From Udeniomyces pyricola (lineage: Eukaryota; Basidiomycota; Tremellomycetes; Cystofilobasidiales; Mrakiaceae), in contig BCIK01000002.1 in assembly GCA_039545295.1 (NCBI GenBank), forward strand, positions 212,706 to 276,705: a stretch of DNA of 64,000 nt. The letters run 5' to 3'. Numbering within the stretch: position 1 is the stretch's first letter; every line of letters begins with the position of its first letter. Positions 48,372 through 59,368 of the stretch are shown here, piece after piece. The position numbers and the translations under genes were made by a program. The notes beneath the pieces were generated by a model. It ran no database searches, was not told where the DNA came from, and saw nothing but the letters and a program-made list of their open reading frames with translations.

Positions 48372-49066
48372 TGAAGCTACATGATCACGCGCGAGAGGCT
48401 AGCTGTCACGCGTATCATGGGTTAGATCAAGAAGAATTAAATAAGATCATCAGAGATTCAGACACCTAGGCCCGGCCCGGGACCCATGAGAGACAACTTT
48501 CCACAGGTCTCGTTCAATGAAGAGAGTAGGACGTATAATAATAATAATAATAATATTTGAGATCGTTTAAAAGAATCGATCGATCGAGATGTGCGCGCTC
48601 GCCGGGCCCGTCTATGAAAGCTAGGGTCGGATCGAGTGTGATCTTCTGGATATATGTATATATGAAATATTAGAGGAGATAAAGAACGAAGGATCTAAAG
48701 AGAGATGTAGAGAGGTGTATTATGGGTAATTAGGAAAGAAAGATGAAAGGAAGGGAAAGAGAAGAGGTCAAAGGGAAACATCGTAATAAGGGGAAATAAG
48801 AGAAAATGAACAACGCGAATGTATATATAGCATTATTAGTAGTAGTAGTAGTAGTACAATGGTATAAGTTGAATTTATATGAAATGGTACGGTTCGGCAA
48901 TGTAGGCCGTTTGTGCGTCGGCAGCGCAGATGCAGAGGGAATCTCAGGCCCAGCTCAGTTACTGATAGATCAAGCATCGACGAAGGAAGAAAAAAGAACC
49001 CCCAAGGAAAAGAAAGCAATGAACAAAGCAAAAACATGGGAGGGAACATCAAGGAGGAAAGGTGAG
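47974..49066. other. Convergent intergenic region with simple repeats
   Basis: The space between the PEX6 stop and the end of the minus-strand orphan gene. It holds A-rich runs (about 48000-48030), a 28-nt T run (48345-48372), an ATA repeat (about 48534-48555), an AT-rich palindromic stretch near 48650-48665 and a TAG repeat (about 48836-48856). No gene is seen. Confidence 0.6.
48345..48372. repeat. 28-nt T run
   Basis: An uninterrupted T run in intergenic DNA downstream of PEX6. Confidence 0.9.
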
Positions 49067-49966
49067 TCAGCGATATATATATACATCATCAGCCCCAGCT
49101 TCTGGAAACCGCGACCGTGTCAGGGGTGACTGGTGTTTCTTGCTTTCAAGGCTTACATCAGATGGGACCCGACACTTTGTCGTCTGGCCGAGTTCTTGCG
49201 TCCGAGGCGTTCGATCTGGTTGGAAAAAGATCAAATATAGTTCAAGGGTACCGGAAAAGACCCCAAATGGAGATCCGATTAACAATTGCGAACTAATCGA
49301 TATGAATCCTCTGCTAATCAGAGCCCCCCCTTCCTCTCCTCCAAGGATGGCTTCCCAAGGTTTAAAAGAAAAAAAAAACTCCTGGCAGCATGATGAAAGA
49401 GTGTGCGATGAACTGACCCCTGGTCCGGCGGTGAGGTCCAATGACCTCCTCTCCATCTGTTCCATCAAGCACAACTTGGCGAGACTCGTCCTTCGCTCCC
49501 AAACGTCGACGGGTCCCTCGCCGCCAGAGGGCCAGTTGTTGCTAGCGTAGTTGTTATTGAGAAGGGAAGACGTCGAGATAGAATTTTGGAGGCGAGGATG
49601 GTTAGGGCCTAGGGTGGTCGTCTCTCCTGAGCCAGCGATTGTCGGACCATCGATGGTATTGTTGTTGTGGTTGAGAGCAGAGGAAGGAATCGACGATGCT
49701 CCTGAGAAGCTTCCGGTCGGAGAAGACCGAGTCGAGCTTGTCGGACTGGTCGTCGTCGAGGAGGAAGCGGACATCAAGGGCTTTGCTCGTCGAGGAGGAG
49801 TGAGGGCGCCTAGAGCCGGAGATGAGAGGGATGATGAAGGGTTGGAGGAGGAGAGACCATTGATGGGGGGTACGATGATGGTGGGACCTCCAGCAAAGGG
49901 GTTCTGAAAGACGGGAAGGGAAGAGGTGTCGATGTGGAGAGAGAGGGAGGCTTTGCGGTTGACCAT
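49067..49966 (-). CDS. Serine-rich hypothetical protein
   Basis: An open frame of up to 299 codons starts MVNRKASLSLHIDTSSLPVF, followed by QNPFAGGPTIIVPP, a long Ser/Thr/Asn/Pro-rich region, then SGGEGPVDVWERRTSLAKLC and LMEQMERRSLDL. The middle is disordered-looking; the conserved-looking parts are the first 35 residues and the ERRTSLAKLCLMEQMERR helix, which contains phosphosite-like RRTS and RRS. The final third (after about 49420) reads like an intron: a T-rich stretch follows a possible GTCAGT donor, so the true C terminus may differ. A long C/T-rich leader lies upstream (to about 50440). I do not recognise the family. Confidence 0.45.
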   Translation of the reverse strand: MVNRKASLSLHIDTSSLPVFQNPFAGGPTIIVPPINGLSSSNPSSSLSSPALGALTPPRRAKPLMSASSSTTTSPTSSTRSSPTGSFSGASSIPSSALNHNNNTIDGPTIAGSGETTTLGPNHPRLQNSISTSSLLNNNYASNNWPSGGEGPVDVWERRTSLAKLCLMEQMERRSLDLTAGPGVSSSHTLSSCCQEFFFSFKPWEAILGGEEGGALISRGFISISSQLLIGSPFGVFSGTLELYLIFFQPDRTPRTQELGQTTKCRVPSDVSLESKKHQSPLTRSRFPEAGADDVYIYR

Positions 49967-51148
49967 GAGGGCAAAGTGGGGAGACGATGGGTGAGCGGTG
50001 GATTGGTTGAGTGAGTAGCTGCTTGTGCAAAGGTCCGTTTGAAGAAGAGAGGTCTAGGTCGTGTTGAACGAAGAGAGAAAAGGCTATATGCGTCGAGGGA
50101 GTTGCCGCAGTGGTGACGTTGAATGGGTTGAGCTAAGGTCAGATTAGGCGATGGGACGAGGAGAACGTTTGATGGAATGGAAGTTGAGTATGGATTCGTT
50201 TGAAAGAAGAAGAGGAGGATAAGCAGGTGGGGGCAGAGAGGGCGGGAAGGAGGAGGAAGAAGCTTTGAGACTTGTCGAGGAAAAGCGAGACGAGACGATT
50301 CAGAGGCGCTCGGCCGGCCGGTCGAAGGGCCGAAGTGCCGGGCCTTGGCCGATAATTTCCCTCTTCGATTGATGAATATGGCACATGATGATGATGACGA
50401 TGATGAGCCCGATCGATGGCGATGGTCCAAGAGTGAAGGGAAACTAGGCCGGAAGTGAGGGTTCTGCTGTGGAGGCTAGCGTTTATTCAAGTTGGGACTC
50501 AATACGATGATGGCCCAACGCAGCCCAGCCAGCCGATAAAGGCGGAAAGTCAAGCGGGGAGGAGGCAGACTGGTCCACGTGATTAAGGAACGTAACATGA
50601 CACGGACTGAGAGGCGACGACCTCGAGACTGAACTTCAACTTTAACTTGCAGCGGCAACCGTATTATTATACCTCAATCTCACATACATCTATATCTCTT
50701 CAGGCCGGAAACATTTCATTTCAGACCGGCCCTCCAGACTTTTTAATGTCTTCCCTCGGCCCACCATCAGCTCATATCGTTATACATCGTCCAACGCACA
50801 TCGCCGATCCATACCTAAAGGGCTCTCAATTGAGTCATTTATTCAGTACGGTATAGCTTGAGGCTTGACAGATCATCCATCATATCTATCATCAACACTA
50901 GACGTCCGCTTGCTCCGATCGATCAATAAGGCGCTTTTGTTTGATTTTGGTTTTGATTTTTCTTTCCCTTCACCCTTAACATTGAGTTACGAATTACCGA
51001 AACCAAACGCGTTGCTTACCTGAGCGCCAAGTATCACTCATGTTGACCCGAGTCAGGATCATGTAATCATCTCTGCATTCGATGTGAATGTAAGGGGGGA
51101 ACGGATATCTTTAAATCCGGTATATACAAACCCATCCTGACATTTCCT
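49967..51148. other. Intergenic region, orphan promoter and coronin 3' side
   Basis: On the minus strand, 49967-50440 is C/T-rich leader of the orphan gene; a 206-codon frame over it (49810-50430) has a Pro/Ser-rich low-complexity translation and is not credible. From 50450 to 51148 there is mixed AT-rich sequence with no gene seen. Confidence 0.5.
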
Positions 51149-51170
51149 TCAATCCGACCATTCCTCATCG
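51149..51170 (-). other. 22-nt last exon of coronin gene (acidic tail)
   Basis: After the acceptor TTCTACAG the exon encodes DEEWSD and a TGA stop, the acidic tryptophan-containing end typical of CORO7-type coronins. Confidence 0.85.
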
Positions 51171-54100
51171 CTGTAGAAAAAAAAAACACCCAACCATCCC
51201 CGTGAAGAACGACGAAAACAATAAAGTAGAAAAAGGAAGTTGAATGGGATCAGCGTAAGCGCGCGATGTGAGAACGAAACGTGACTTTATAGCAAGGTAA
51301 GAAGGAGGAGGAGGAGGGGCCAAGAGCCGCTCAGAAAAAAAGAAAAAGGTGTGAATCGACTTGAGGGAAAAAGAAAAGAAAAGAAGTCTTACCCTTTGAT
51401 CTGCACGTGAGAGACCCAGAGTCGACGTAAAGGAAACCACAGGGATGTGGAAAACGGCACAAAGGGGGAAGAAAAGCAAAGGATAACAATCAGCTCAGTG
51501 TAGCGAGAACGAGAACCCACGTAACCAAAGAAACACAAAGAAGAACACAAAACCCAAGGCAAAAAAAAAAAAAACAATCCCCTTGGAAACATACGCGATC
51601 TGCCTCTGCCTCGTCCGCTTCTAATTGGGCTTTCGCGAACATGGCGTCCAACGAAGCCGCCCGAGCTACTTCGGCTGTCGTTCGGCGTTCGACCTGACCG
51701 ACAGACCCCGGCTGTTGACGTCCGATCGCGCTACCGATAGGTTTCGTTGAGGCCGACGGGGGGCCGATGGGTTTGGGAGCTTCGGAAACTGTTGTGGATC
51801 AGGGCAAAGGAGAAGAAGGAGAAGAGGCGAGAGAAGAGCGAAGATGGGTGTAGACAGAGCGGAAAAGAAGAAGTCGAGTCAATGGAAAGAATTTCAACTT
51901 TCCCCCGTTCGATTGAAAAGAAATAGAACGGCTGGAAAACTCCAACGTACGACGCATCATATCCTTAGGTTGAAGGTCGATTCGTAGAGCGTCAACGGCC
52001 GCTCCTGATGCGCTGTCTTTATCCGCGAGCCAAGAATCGATCTCGACGGATGGTTCCGCTCGCGTAGGAGGGTAGATGTCATCCTGGAAGAACGCGACTT
52101 TGTTACGCTGGATGTTTGAAAGGAAGGGGGGGGGGGGGGGGGGGGGGGGGGAAGAGGAGGATTAGACAGTGAAAGAAGGATACAGAGTAAGTCGAAAAGG
52201 AGAAAGTTTGAGTGGTGAAAGGATTGATGAAGACGCAAATGGAGGTAGACGGCTCAGTTTCCATCCGTTCCCTCGTCGTTGACCCTCTTGGAGTAACGAA
52301 AAAGGTTCTGATGTGGAGCAAGAGCACAATATAGAAATAATAATAAAAATAAAAACGTACTGGGATCTTGAACGAGACCTCTTCGATCGTCTTTGCCGTG
52401 ATGCGAACCGCTTTGGCGACCTCGACCTTCCTGACGTCGACCGTTCGTTTCGACAGGAATGCAACGCCATGGTGACCCGCTGAAGAACTGCAGATGGGAA
52501 GGCGGGTGAAGATACGCTTTGGATCGGTCGCGAGAAGGTTGATGTCGAAGGGAGAGATTGTTTGTTCGCCTGGGGTGGGGATCAGAGGACCAGAAGGGAG
52601 CGGTAGACGAGAAGGAAAAAGAGTTTGTGCATATATTGAAAGAGGAGGAGAAGGGGGCGGGGGGGGGGGCGGGGAGGTTGATGAGTCTCATGCAATCTTG
52701 ATCAGATAACACGAGACCAAAAGCGGGTCTTTTTGCAAACACGTACCTTTGCTCCAAACGTAGAGGATACTCGTATCCTCATCATAGACCGGATACAAGA
52801 TCGACGGGCTAACATTCAACACCAAACTCGCCATCACTCGAATCCCACTTTCTTCACTCTTCCCTGAGCCCGATGACGATGAATATGGTGAGATTGCGTA
52901 CAAGACGAGGATACGTTGACTCGCTTTCCCAAAGCCGGCCGAGACGAAGTGGGTATCGTCGATCCAGGTGAGTTGGAAAGTTCGAGGACTGTCTCCGTGG
53001 GCGCCAAGGAGTCGGTCGACGATGACCGCTGGCGTGCTCTCCCCGCTCGAAGTCGGGGAAGAAGGAGATGAGGAGGGGTGAGGGTCTATAAGGAGGATGG
53101 AAGATTGGTCTTTGCTGGCCAGGGCGAGGAGATGACCGGAAGGAGACCAAGCAGCAGTGAACAGCTAAGTACATACGGCCCCCATGAAACAGGCAGGAAC
53201 ACAAAGACGAGATCAGAAGGATGAAGAGAGCAAGAGAGGGATTTCATGTCCAGTCAGGAATACGTTAGTCAAGCTGACTACTTGAAACACAATCCAACAC
53301 ACTCAAAACAGGACGCAACATATACAGAAGGCAGAGAGTACGGAAGGCAGAGAAAAGGACAGTGGGAGAGCGAAGAGATTTGACAATGACTACGACCATC
53401 CACGTAACAAAAAAAATTAAACTCACCCCACTCCCCATCGTCGTGTGCATGCCGACGTCCACCTGAGAAACTACGCGGCCATCCGAGGTATCGACGAGTC
53501 GAACGACGCCTCGGCCAAAATCGTTCGACACGACCGCGAGGAGGTGACGGACCGTCGGATGGTAGAGGAGTTTGACGACTTTGTCAATGCCTGGAGCTAC
53601 ATTTTGTTCCGTTTGTGACAAGATGAATACAAGAGGTTTGATTAGAGATACAGAAGCAACGATGAGATAAGCCATCAGTTTTGACAAAAAGAAGGAGAAG
53701 GAAAAGGAGGGGCCGGGGGAAAGGAGATACACAAAGAAAACGCGTCAGAACCTTGCTTCAAACCAACATGATTATTGATAGTTAGACAACAAAAAAAAAA
53801 CGAAAGAGGATCAAAGAACCCCTCGATTCGAAACCAAAGTACTCACCATGAGCCACGACCTTCGGTTCCTCCAGGCCACCTACCTCCCCCTTTCCGTTTG
53901 AAAAAACCCTCCAGATCTTGATGACACCATCGTCTCCCGCCGTCGCCAATCTCTCGCCATTCATCCCCATCTCCGACGGGTCCACCACAAAGTCCACGAC
54001 CGTCGACCCAAGACTTACACAAGTCATTTCGCCCAAGAGAGGCAACCGACCTCTCTTCTCCACCGCATGCACCGCGATCCGTCCGCCTGGGCCGGCGACG

Positions 54101-57100
54101 GGAAAGTAGAGGAAATAGGGCGTCGCTTGGAGAAGGAGGCTTTCCGGGGGGTGAGAGGACGAGAGGTATGAGAGGTTATCGTAAGCCGGTAGGAGAGGAG
54201 AGGTCCCAGAGAGGAAGGCACGGGAGTATCGTGGAGGAGCAGAAACAGTCGAAGCAGGAGTTTTGGTCGGGGTCGAAGTAGTTTTGATGGTGGTACTGGA
54301 GGCAGATTGAGGAGGTGATGCTGGCGCGTCAGAGGTAGAGGACGAAGATACAGGAGCGACAGGAGTGGGGGTGGTGGAAGGTACAGGAGACACAGGGGTA
54401 GAGACGGCTGACGGGGGCGTTTCGAAGGGTTTTCGAGCGATCGCTGGCTGTGTCATAGCGGGCGGGGTGTTGGGAATCTTAGGAGGAGCAGCAGCAACCA
54501 TCGATGTGGTAGCCGTAGATTCGGGTTTGGTAGCAGAAGAGAGAGAATCTAATTTAGGCAGAAAAAAAAACACAACCAAACCGAACCAACCCGAAAAAAG
54601 ATCAGTTAACTCTATCGACAATCGATCCCCAGACGCCTTATTCAAGACCTCCTTTAAGCCAACTCTAGAGTCGAACCCAAAAACAAACCACATAAGCGAG
54701 AGGAAAGGCGACCAACCTTCGACATTGGCCCTCTCTTCCCTGCCTTGATCCCGCGACGACGAGCCCTCGTATCCTCCAACCATCCTCGACGATTCTACGG
54801 CACCCGTGCCCAATCTCTTCTGTCCCTCATCCTGTTCCTCCTTCTTTCCTTGATCCCTGACCTGCAGTACCCGACGTTGCTGTCGTTCTCGACGAAGGGC
54901 AGGATCGAGCGAGACGAGGTTGATAGACGGCGACGACGACGGGGTCCCGCCTAGCCAGTCCTGAGCGGATGGGCAGTCATCTACACAGGCACGAGCAATC
55001 AAAGAAGCATCAATGTAAGAGCATCAAGAAGAAATAGAACACGCTCAAAACATAGGGAGGGATGGGAAGAGAGTTGATGACGCCTCTACGCTTTGTTACA
55101 AAGTCTCTCTCCCAACAAGAGGAAGAGAAAAGGGAAGACCCCCCCCCCCTTCCTCCCCTAATCGTCGTCTCACATAGGTAGATCTCTTGGAAAACCTTAT
55201 TCGAACGTACCTTGAGCCCGGACGAGAGGGAAGATATCCTCGTGGAAATCGATGAGGTGCTAGAGAAATCGGTCCCCATACAACGTCCCCACACACGCAC
55301 ATACACAAACAGGTATAACGGGTCAGTCCGATCATGCTCAGACAGCGAACGCAGAGGTCTCTCCACACGTATATACCCCCTCTCTAGCCTCTCTCTAGCA
55401 CATCGACCCCGCTCCTTCCCATCTGAGCCTTTCTCGTCGAATTCGATCCGGAAACTCACCCGTTTCGGCACACGAATCGAGAGGGGCAACACATCGTTTC
55501 CAGTCCGCGGCCGGACCAAGACGCGGTTGATCTCGGCCTTCATGACGTCCAACGCATGGGGCGGCACGAGTGCGAGCGAACCGATCGGGATGGGTGAAGT
55601 GAAGGCGCCTAGATGTGGGGATGAAGGAGAAGAGGCGATTGTATGAGAGGTGAGGGGATGAGCAACGCGAGGTAGAGAACGGAAAAGAGGATATCGACGT
55701 TAATCACACAGATCTTCAAACTAGTCCAGAAGGGACTTCATCTCTCCTTCAAGAAGAAGAAAGAATGATAAGAAAAAAAATAAGAAAAAAGAAAAAAAAA
55801 AGTTTCACCTTTCGTTACGCCAAACTTCTCCGAGACCTCGACCCATTTCAAGCCGGTATCGCCTTTGCCTCCGACATAGATGATTCTCCGATAGTTGTCT
55901 ACGACCGGCACGAGTGCCGAGGTCTCGTAGTCCAAGCTGATGGTGAGGACCGGGGACGATTGGGAAGAAGAAGAGGAAAGAGAGAGAGGGTCGAGGAGGT
56001 GGATGATTCGCTCGCGGGACTGATTGACCGAAAGAGAGGGGGGAAGCAGAGGGGGGGGGAGGATGGAAAGATATGAATGAGAAGAAGATGGCAAGGGAAA
56101 GGAAAAGAGGCGACAAAGAGTTGAGTTTGAAAGAAAAGCAAAGAAACGAAAGAAACGAAAGAAAACATCGAGAATCAAGGTCAAATGAGACCAGGTATGT
56201 ATTTCCCAAGAAAGTTTCAACGTCTTCTTCTCAGACCAACCAAACCCGTACCTTGGAAACTCCTGTGACGAGGAAGAGGTTTTGGAACGAGGCGATTGAC
56301 GATGGCTTGAGGCCGTTGATGAGACCTGGTTGGAACGTCTAGAACGAAGAAAGACGCGACCCAGCATTCCCCGAAAAGAAGAATAATAGAAAAGAAAACG
56401 GGGAAGAAGGAGATGAAAGGCCGGCGTTTCGATATGTTTCTTTGTTAGTTTATTCGATCCATGCACTTGCACCAGTCCTTGTTGGACCTGTCTTCCTTTT
56501 TCTTATCCCCGTCTTTCTTCCCCCCCCCCCTCCTATCCTCAAGCTAGTAAAAAAACTTCCGATCCCGGTATTCCAATCTCTTACCTTCAACCCATCCCGC
56601 TCGCTTCCCTCCTCCCTCGGGTCCCAAACGCCAACCTTCCCATCTTTCCCAACGCATCCCACCCGAGCCCCATCCCAACTCCAACACGCTTCCCACAACC
56701 CCTTTGCGGTCTCCGAAGCCGATTGCGGGTCCCACCGAAGTTCCCGCACGGGTTGGGCCGCGGTTTGGGTGGAGGTGACGTCGTAGATGGTGAGAGCGAA
56801 AGCGGTGGTGATGAGGAGCAGGGAGGGGGTCGTAGGATTGAAGGCGAGGGAGATCACGGGGGATTCGATGAGGGTTGGAATGGAGAGGTGAGGAGTAGAG
56901 GGAGGGAAAGGTTGGTTCGGGGATAGGATGTAGAGTTGGACCTGGTCATATATGAGGATTTGAAGAGAGGGGGCAGGGGAAGGGGAAGGAGAGCAGAGCA
57001 AGATGGAGACGATATGATAAGAAACAAGTTAATGACGATAGATTATGCACGGTTCCTTTCGATCAACCAATCTCCCATTCTGTATCCAGTCATTCCTTCC

Positions 57101-57535
57101 AGCCGACAACTAATCCCGTCCTACCCATGACTTCAATGGTTATACCTCTAACCGCCACTCCTCCTCCAACTAAAACCAACTTACTTGGCCAGATGCACCT
57201 CCGACTGCGATGACCGACGATCCTTGCTCTTCTTCATCTCTCACTTCCAATGCCTCAATCTTCCCAACGCCCGCGAACATGATTTCATCAAACTTTGCTC
57301 CCTCCTCCTTCTTGCTCCTCTCCTTCGTATCTTCACGTCTGATGTCCACGATAGCGAGTCCACCGATCTGGTTCGTAGTCGTGACGAGGTGAGTGGAAGA
57401 TGCCGAGAGGAGGGTCGGGGCGACGTCGCCAGCACTAGAGAGGTTGGCGGGGGACTGATACCATTCGGACCGCGTCGAAGGTAACGTTGGGGTCGCGTTT
57501 TTGTAAGGCGAGACGGCAAAGCGGGAGGGGGGCAT
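51149..57535 (-). CDS. Tandem-propeller coronin, type III (CORO7/POD-1-like)
   Basis: A long multi-exon gene with two coronin units, expected to bind actin and act in cytoskeleton or Golgi trafficking. Start MPPSRFAVSPYKNATPTLPS matches the short coronin N motif. Unit 1 has WD repeats (LRWDPQSASETAKGLWEACW, GKDGKVGVWDPR, FQPGLINGLKPSSIASFQ, RIIYVGGKGDTGLKWVEVS) and the coronin extension SLALVPPHALDVMKAEINRV, VLPLSIRVPKR. A Lys/Glu and Pro/Ser/Thr-rich linker follows. Unit 2 starts PPRYSRAFLSGTSPLLPAYD and has LATAGDDGVIKIWRV, LLYHPTVRHLLAVVSNDFGR, FTAAWSPSGHLLALASKDQS, ILYPVYDEDTSILYVWSKG, GVAFLSKRTVDVRKVEVAKA and DDIYPPT. The end is ADRIKGDEEWSD, an acidic Trp tail as in CORO7. An 8-nt exon lies at 51393-51400 and the last exon is 22 nt. 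One intron carries a 26-G run. Confidence 0.9.
51393..51400 (-). other. 8-nt microexon of the coronin gene
   Basis: On the minus strand, ATCAAAGG sits between CACGTGCAG and GTAAGA. The previous exon ends at 51595 (GCAGATCGC before GTATGT) and the next is 51149-51170. Joined, they read ADR-IKG-DEEWSD-stop, so the 8-nt exon links the acidic tail in frame. Introns either side are 194 and 222 nt. Confidence 0.8.
52126..52151. repeat. 26-nt G run in a coronin intron
   Basis: An uninterrupted run of 26 G on the plus strand (C on the coding strand). It forms part of the pyrimidine tract before a coronin acceptor on the minus strand. Confidence 0.9.
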
Positions 57536-58421
57536 CGTACAAGAACGAGACAGGAGAAAGAAGGCGATGAGGAGATGGATGGATGGCTTGGGAAGAAGGG
57601 GGTTGACGATGATGATGAACGCCGAGAGACAACGAAAGAGAGATCGTGACGCACGCCGATGCGTCATGATCTCGTAACCATTTACACAGATTGCTCAGGG
57701 CGGATGAATATACACAGCCCTACGCCTGGCTCACGCTCCCCACGTGATTTCCTCGGGATCAACCTCAAGCTGCCTCAAGCCATCATCCTGATACCCAGAC
57801 ATACATGTCCAACATGTTCATGATGGCATACGATCAATCTGCTCATCAGTCCTCTGTAGCAAAACACAGTACACTCATACATGTATATGTCACTACTTAA
57901 ATTCCCCTCATGAATCGGTTCACCAAATGACACCCATGATTCCATGCATACATGCATATGATACACGTCCATCGACCGCTGTCGACCGTCGAAAACACAT
58001 GCATATGTAATGTATACACATCAAACAACGAAGCAACCACTCTTTGCGCATACGTCAAAATCGTTTCTCTAGTCATGATATCATTAAAAGCAAAGAACAC
58101 ACATCACACACACACATACAAGACAAGCGAGGAGGCCAATTTGGTAATCAGTTTAGCCGTCCTCCTCAACTTCCTCTGCACCATAGAGAGTAACCAGCCG
58201 ACCCGATATTGGTAGGATCGAGTTTCTTCCTTTTCGCCGGCTGCTCTTCGTTGGGTATACTGTAGCTTGCAAGGCAAATCAGTCGATCCCTTTTGATCCG
58301 ACCCCCATCCCTTCCCCTGCCTCTACTCCCTTCCTCCCCTTGTAGGCCGTACAGGTAACCGCCCATCCCACCACTCTTCTCTTTCCTCTCCCCCTCTCTC
58401 TCTCTCTCTCTCCTTCGACTT
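57536..58421. other. Intergenic region, coronin promoter and RPB11 3' side
   Basis: The coronin leader on the minus strand is C/T-rich to about 57660. AT-rich sequence with many CATGCATA words follows (57780-58120), then a region with CTCTCTCT near 58395-58412. No gene is supported. Confidence 0.5.
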
Positions 58422-59368
58422 CTAAAAGTCCATATCTCCATACCCACCCGCTCCAAACGTGCCCGTCTCCCTCCCCAAACTCTCGAACCCAAACCCACCT
58501 CCCGCCCCCGCTCCAACAGTCCCCACTTGAATTCCTCCTGCTCCCCCTCCCCCACTTCCTCCTCCAAACGTTCCTTCTCCCGCTCTCGCCGCCATCTCCG
58601 CTCGGCTCTTCTCCGTCTGCAACTGGGCGCGCACCGAATCGACGGCTTCAACGAGGGACGCACACGCTTCCCGGAGCGCGACGACGGGCGTCGTTTGGGA
58701 TGTCGTTTGAATCTTGAGGAGGAAACATGGGTCGAGTGGATGAGGCATTTTGTAGCCGGCGAAGAGGACGTTGGGGTTGGAGAGGAGTTGACTGTGGAAG
58801 AGAGAAAAGGAAAGGGAGGAGAAGAGAGAGGAAGAGGAGGTGAGAAAGGGAAGTTGAGGGTTAGGGAGAATGTCATCAGTTTCCTTGCTCATCAACCTCC
58901 AGAAGCGCCATCAAGCGTAATAAAGTCTAAACAAGAACAGGAGGAGAGAGAGAGTGTGTGTGTATGTGTGGGACGACGACGAACCCGCGAAGCATGTTGG
59001 CAAGAGTATGATCCTGCTTAACGATCTTGAACGTCGCCGCGTTTGGAATCTTGGTGTCTTCCGAAACTTCCAGGCTACAAACAGAAAGACAACATTCAAT
59101 GCAGAACAAAAACAAAAGGGTGGGGATAAACAAGGCGACTCTAGATTGTCAGTGATCCATAGGCGATGAACAATCAGAACGTCAAGTCACGTCAAAGCTA
59201 GCCCCGCCCGCCAGACCCAGTCCGATTCCAATGCAATCTAGTCCAGCACGATGAGATTCTACGCGTTCTCTCATCCCGCACTTACAGTTTTTCTCCGTCA
59301 TCGACGCTCAACCACCATTGTTCGGTCCTGTTCGGAGTGTTGGTTTCGTTGGCAGAAACAGCGGGCAT
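58422..59368 (-). CDS. RPB11: RNA polymerase II subunit RPB11 with Gly-rich extension
   Basis: RPB11 pairs with RPB3 in the assembly platform of nuclear RNA polymerase II. Three exons: MPAVSANETNTPNRTEQWWL then DDGEKL; after an intron LEVSEDTKIPNAATFKIVKQ and DHTLANMLR; then QLLSNPNVLFAGYKMPHPLD, PCFLLKIQTTSQTTPVVAL and a helix SLVEAVDSVRAQLQTEKSRA. The PNAATF...DHTLANML, LLSNPNVLFAGYKMPHPL and IQTT blocks are diagnostic. Family members usually end soon after the helix. Here about 50 more residues follow, mostly Gly/Ala/Phe (EGTFGGGSGGGGAGG through ETGTFGAGGYGDMDF). The start at 59368 gives the expected N-terminal length. Confidence 0.95.

Noticed and set aside
49810..50430. 206-codon minus-strand frame
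   Set aside because: Pro/Ser-rich low-complexity reading of the C/T leader that overlaps the orphan gene's better frame.
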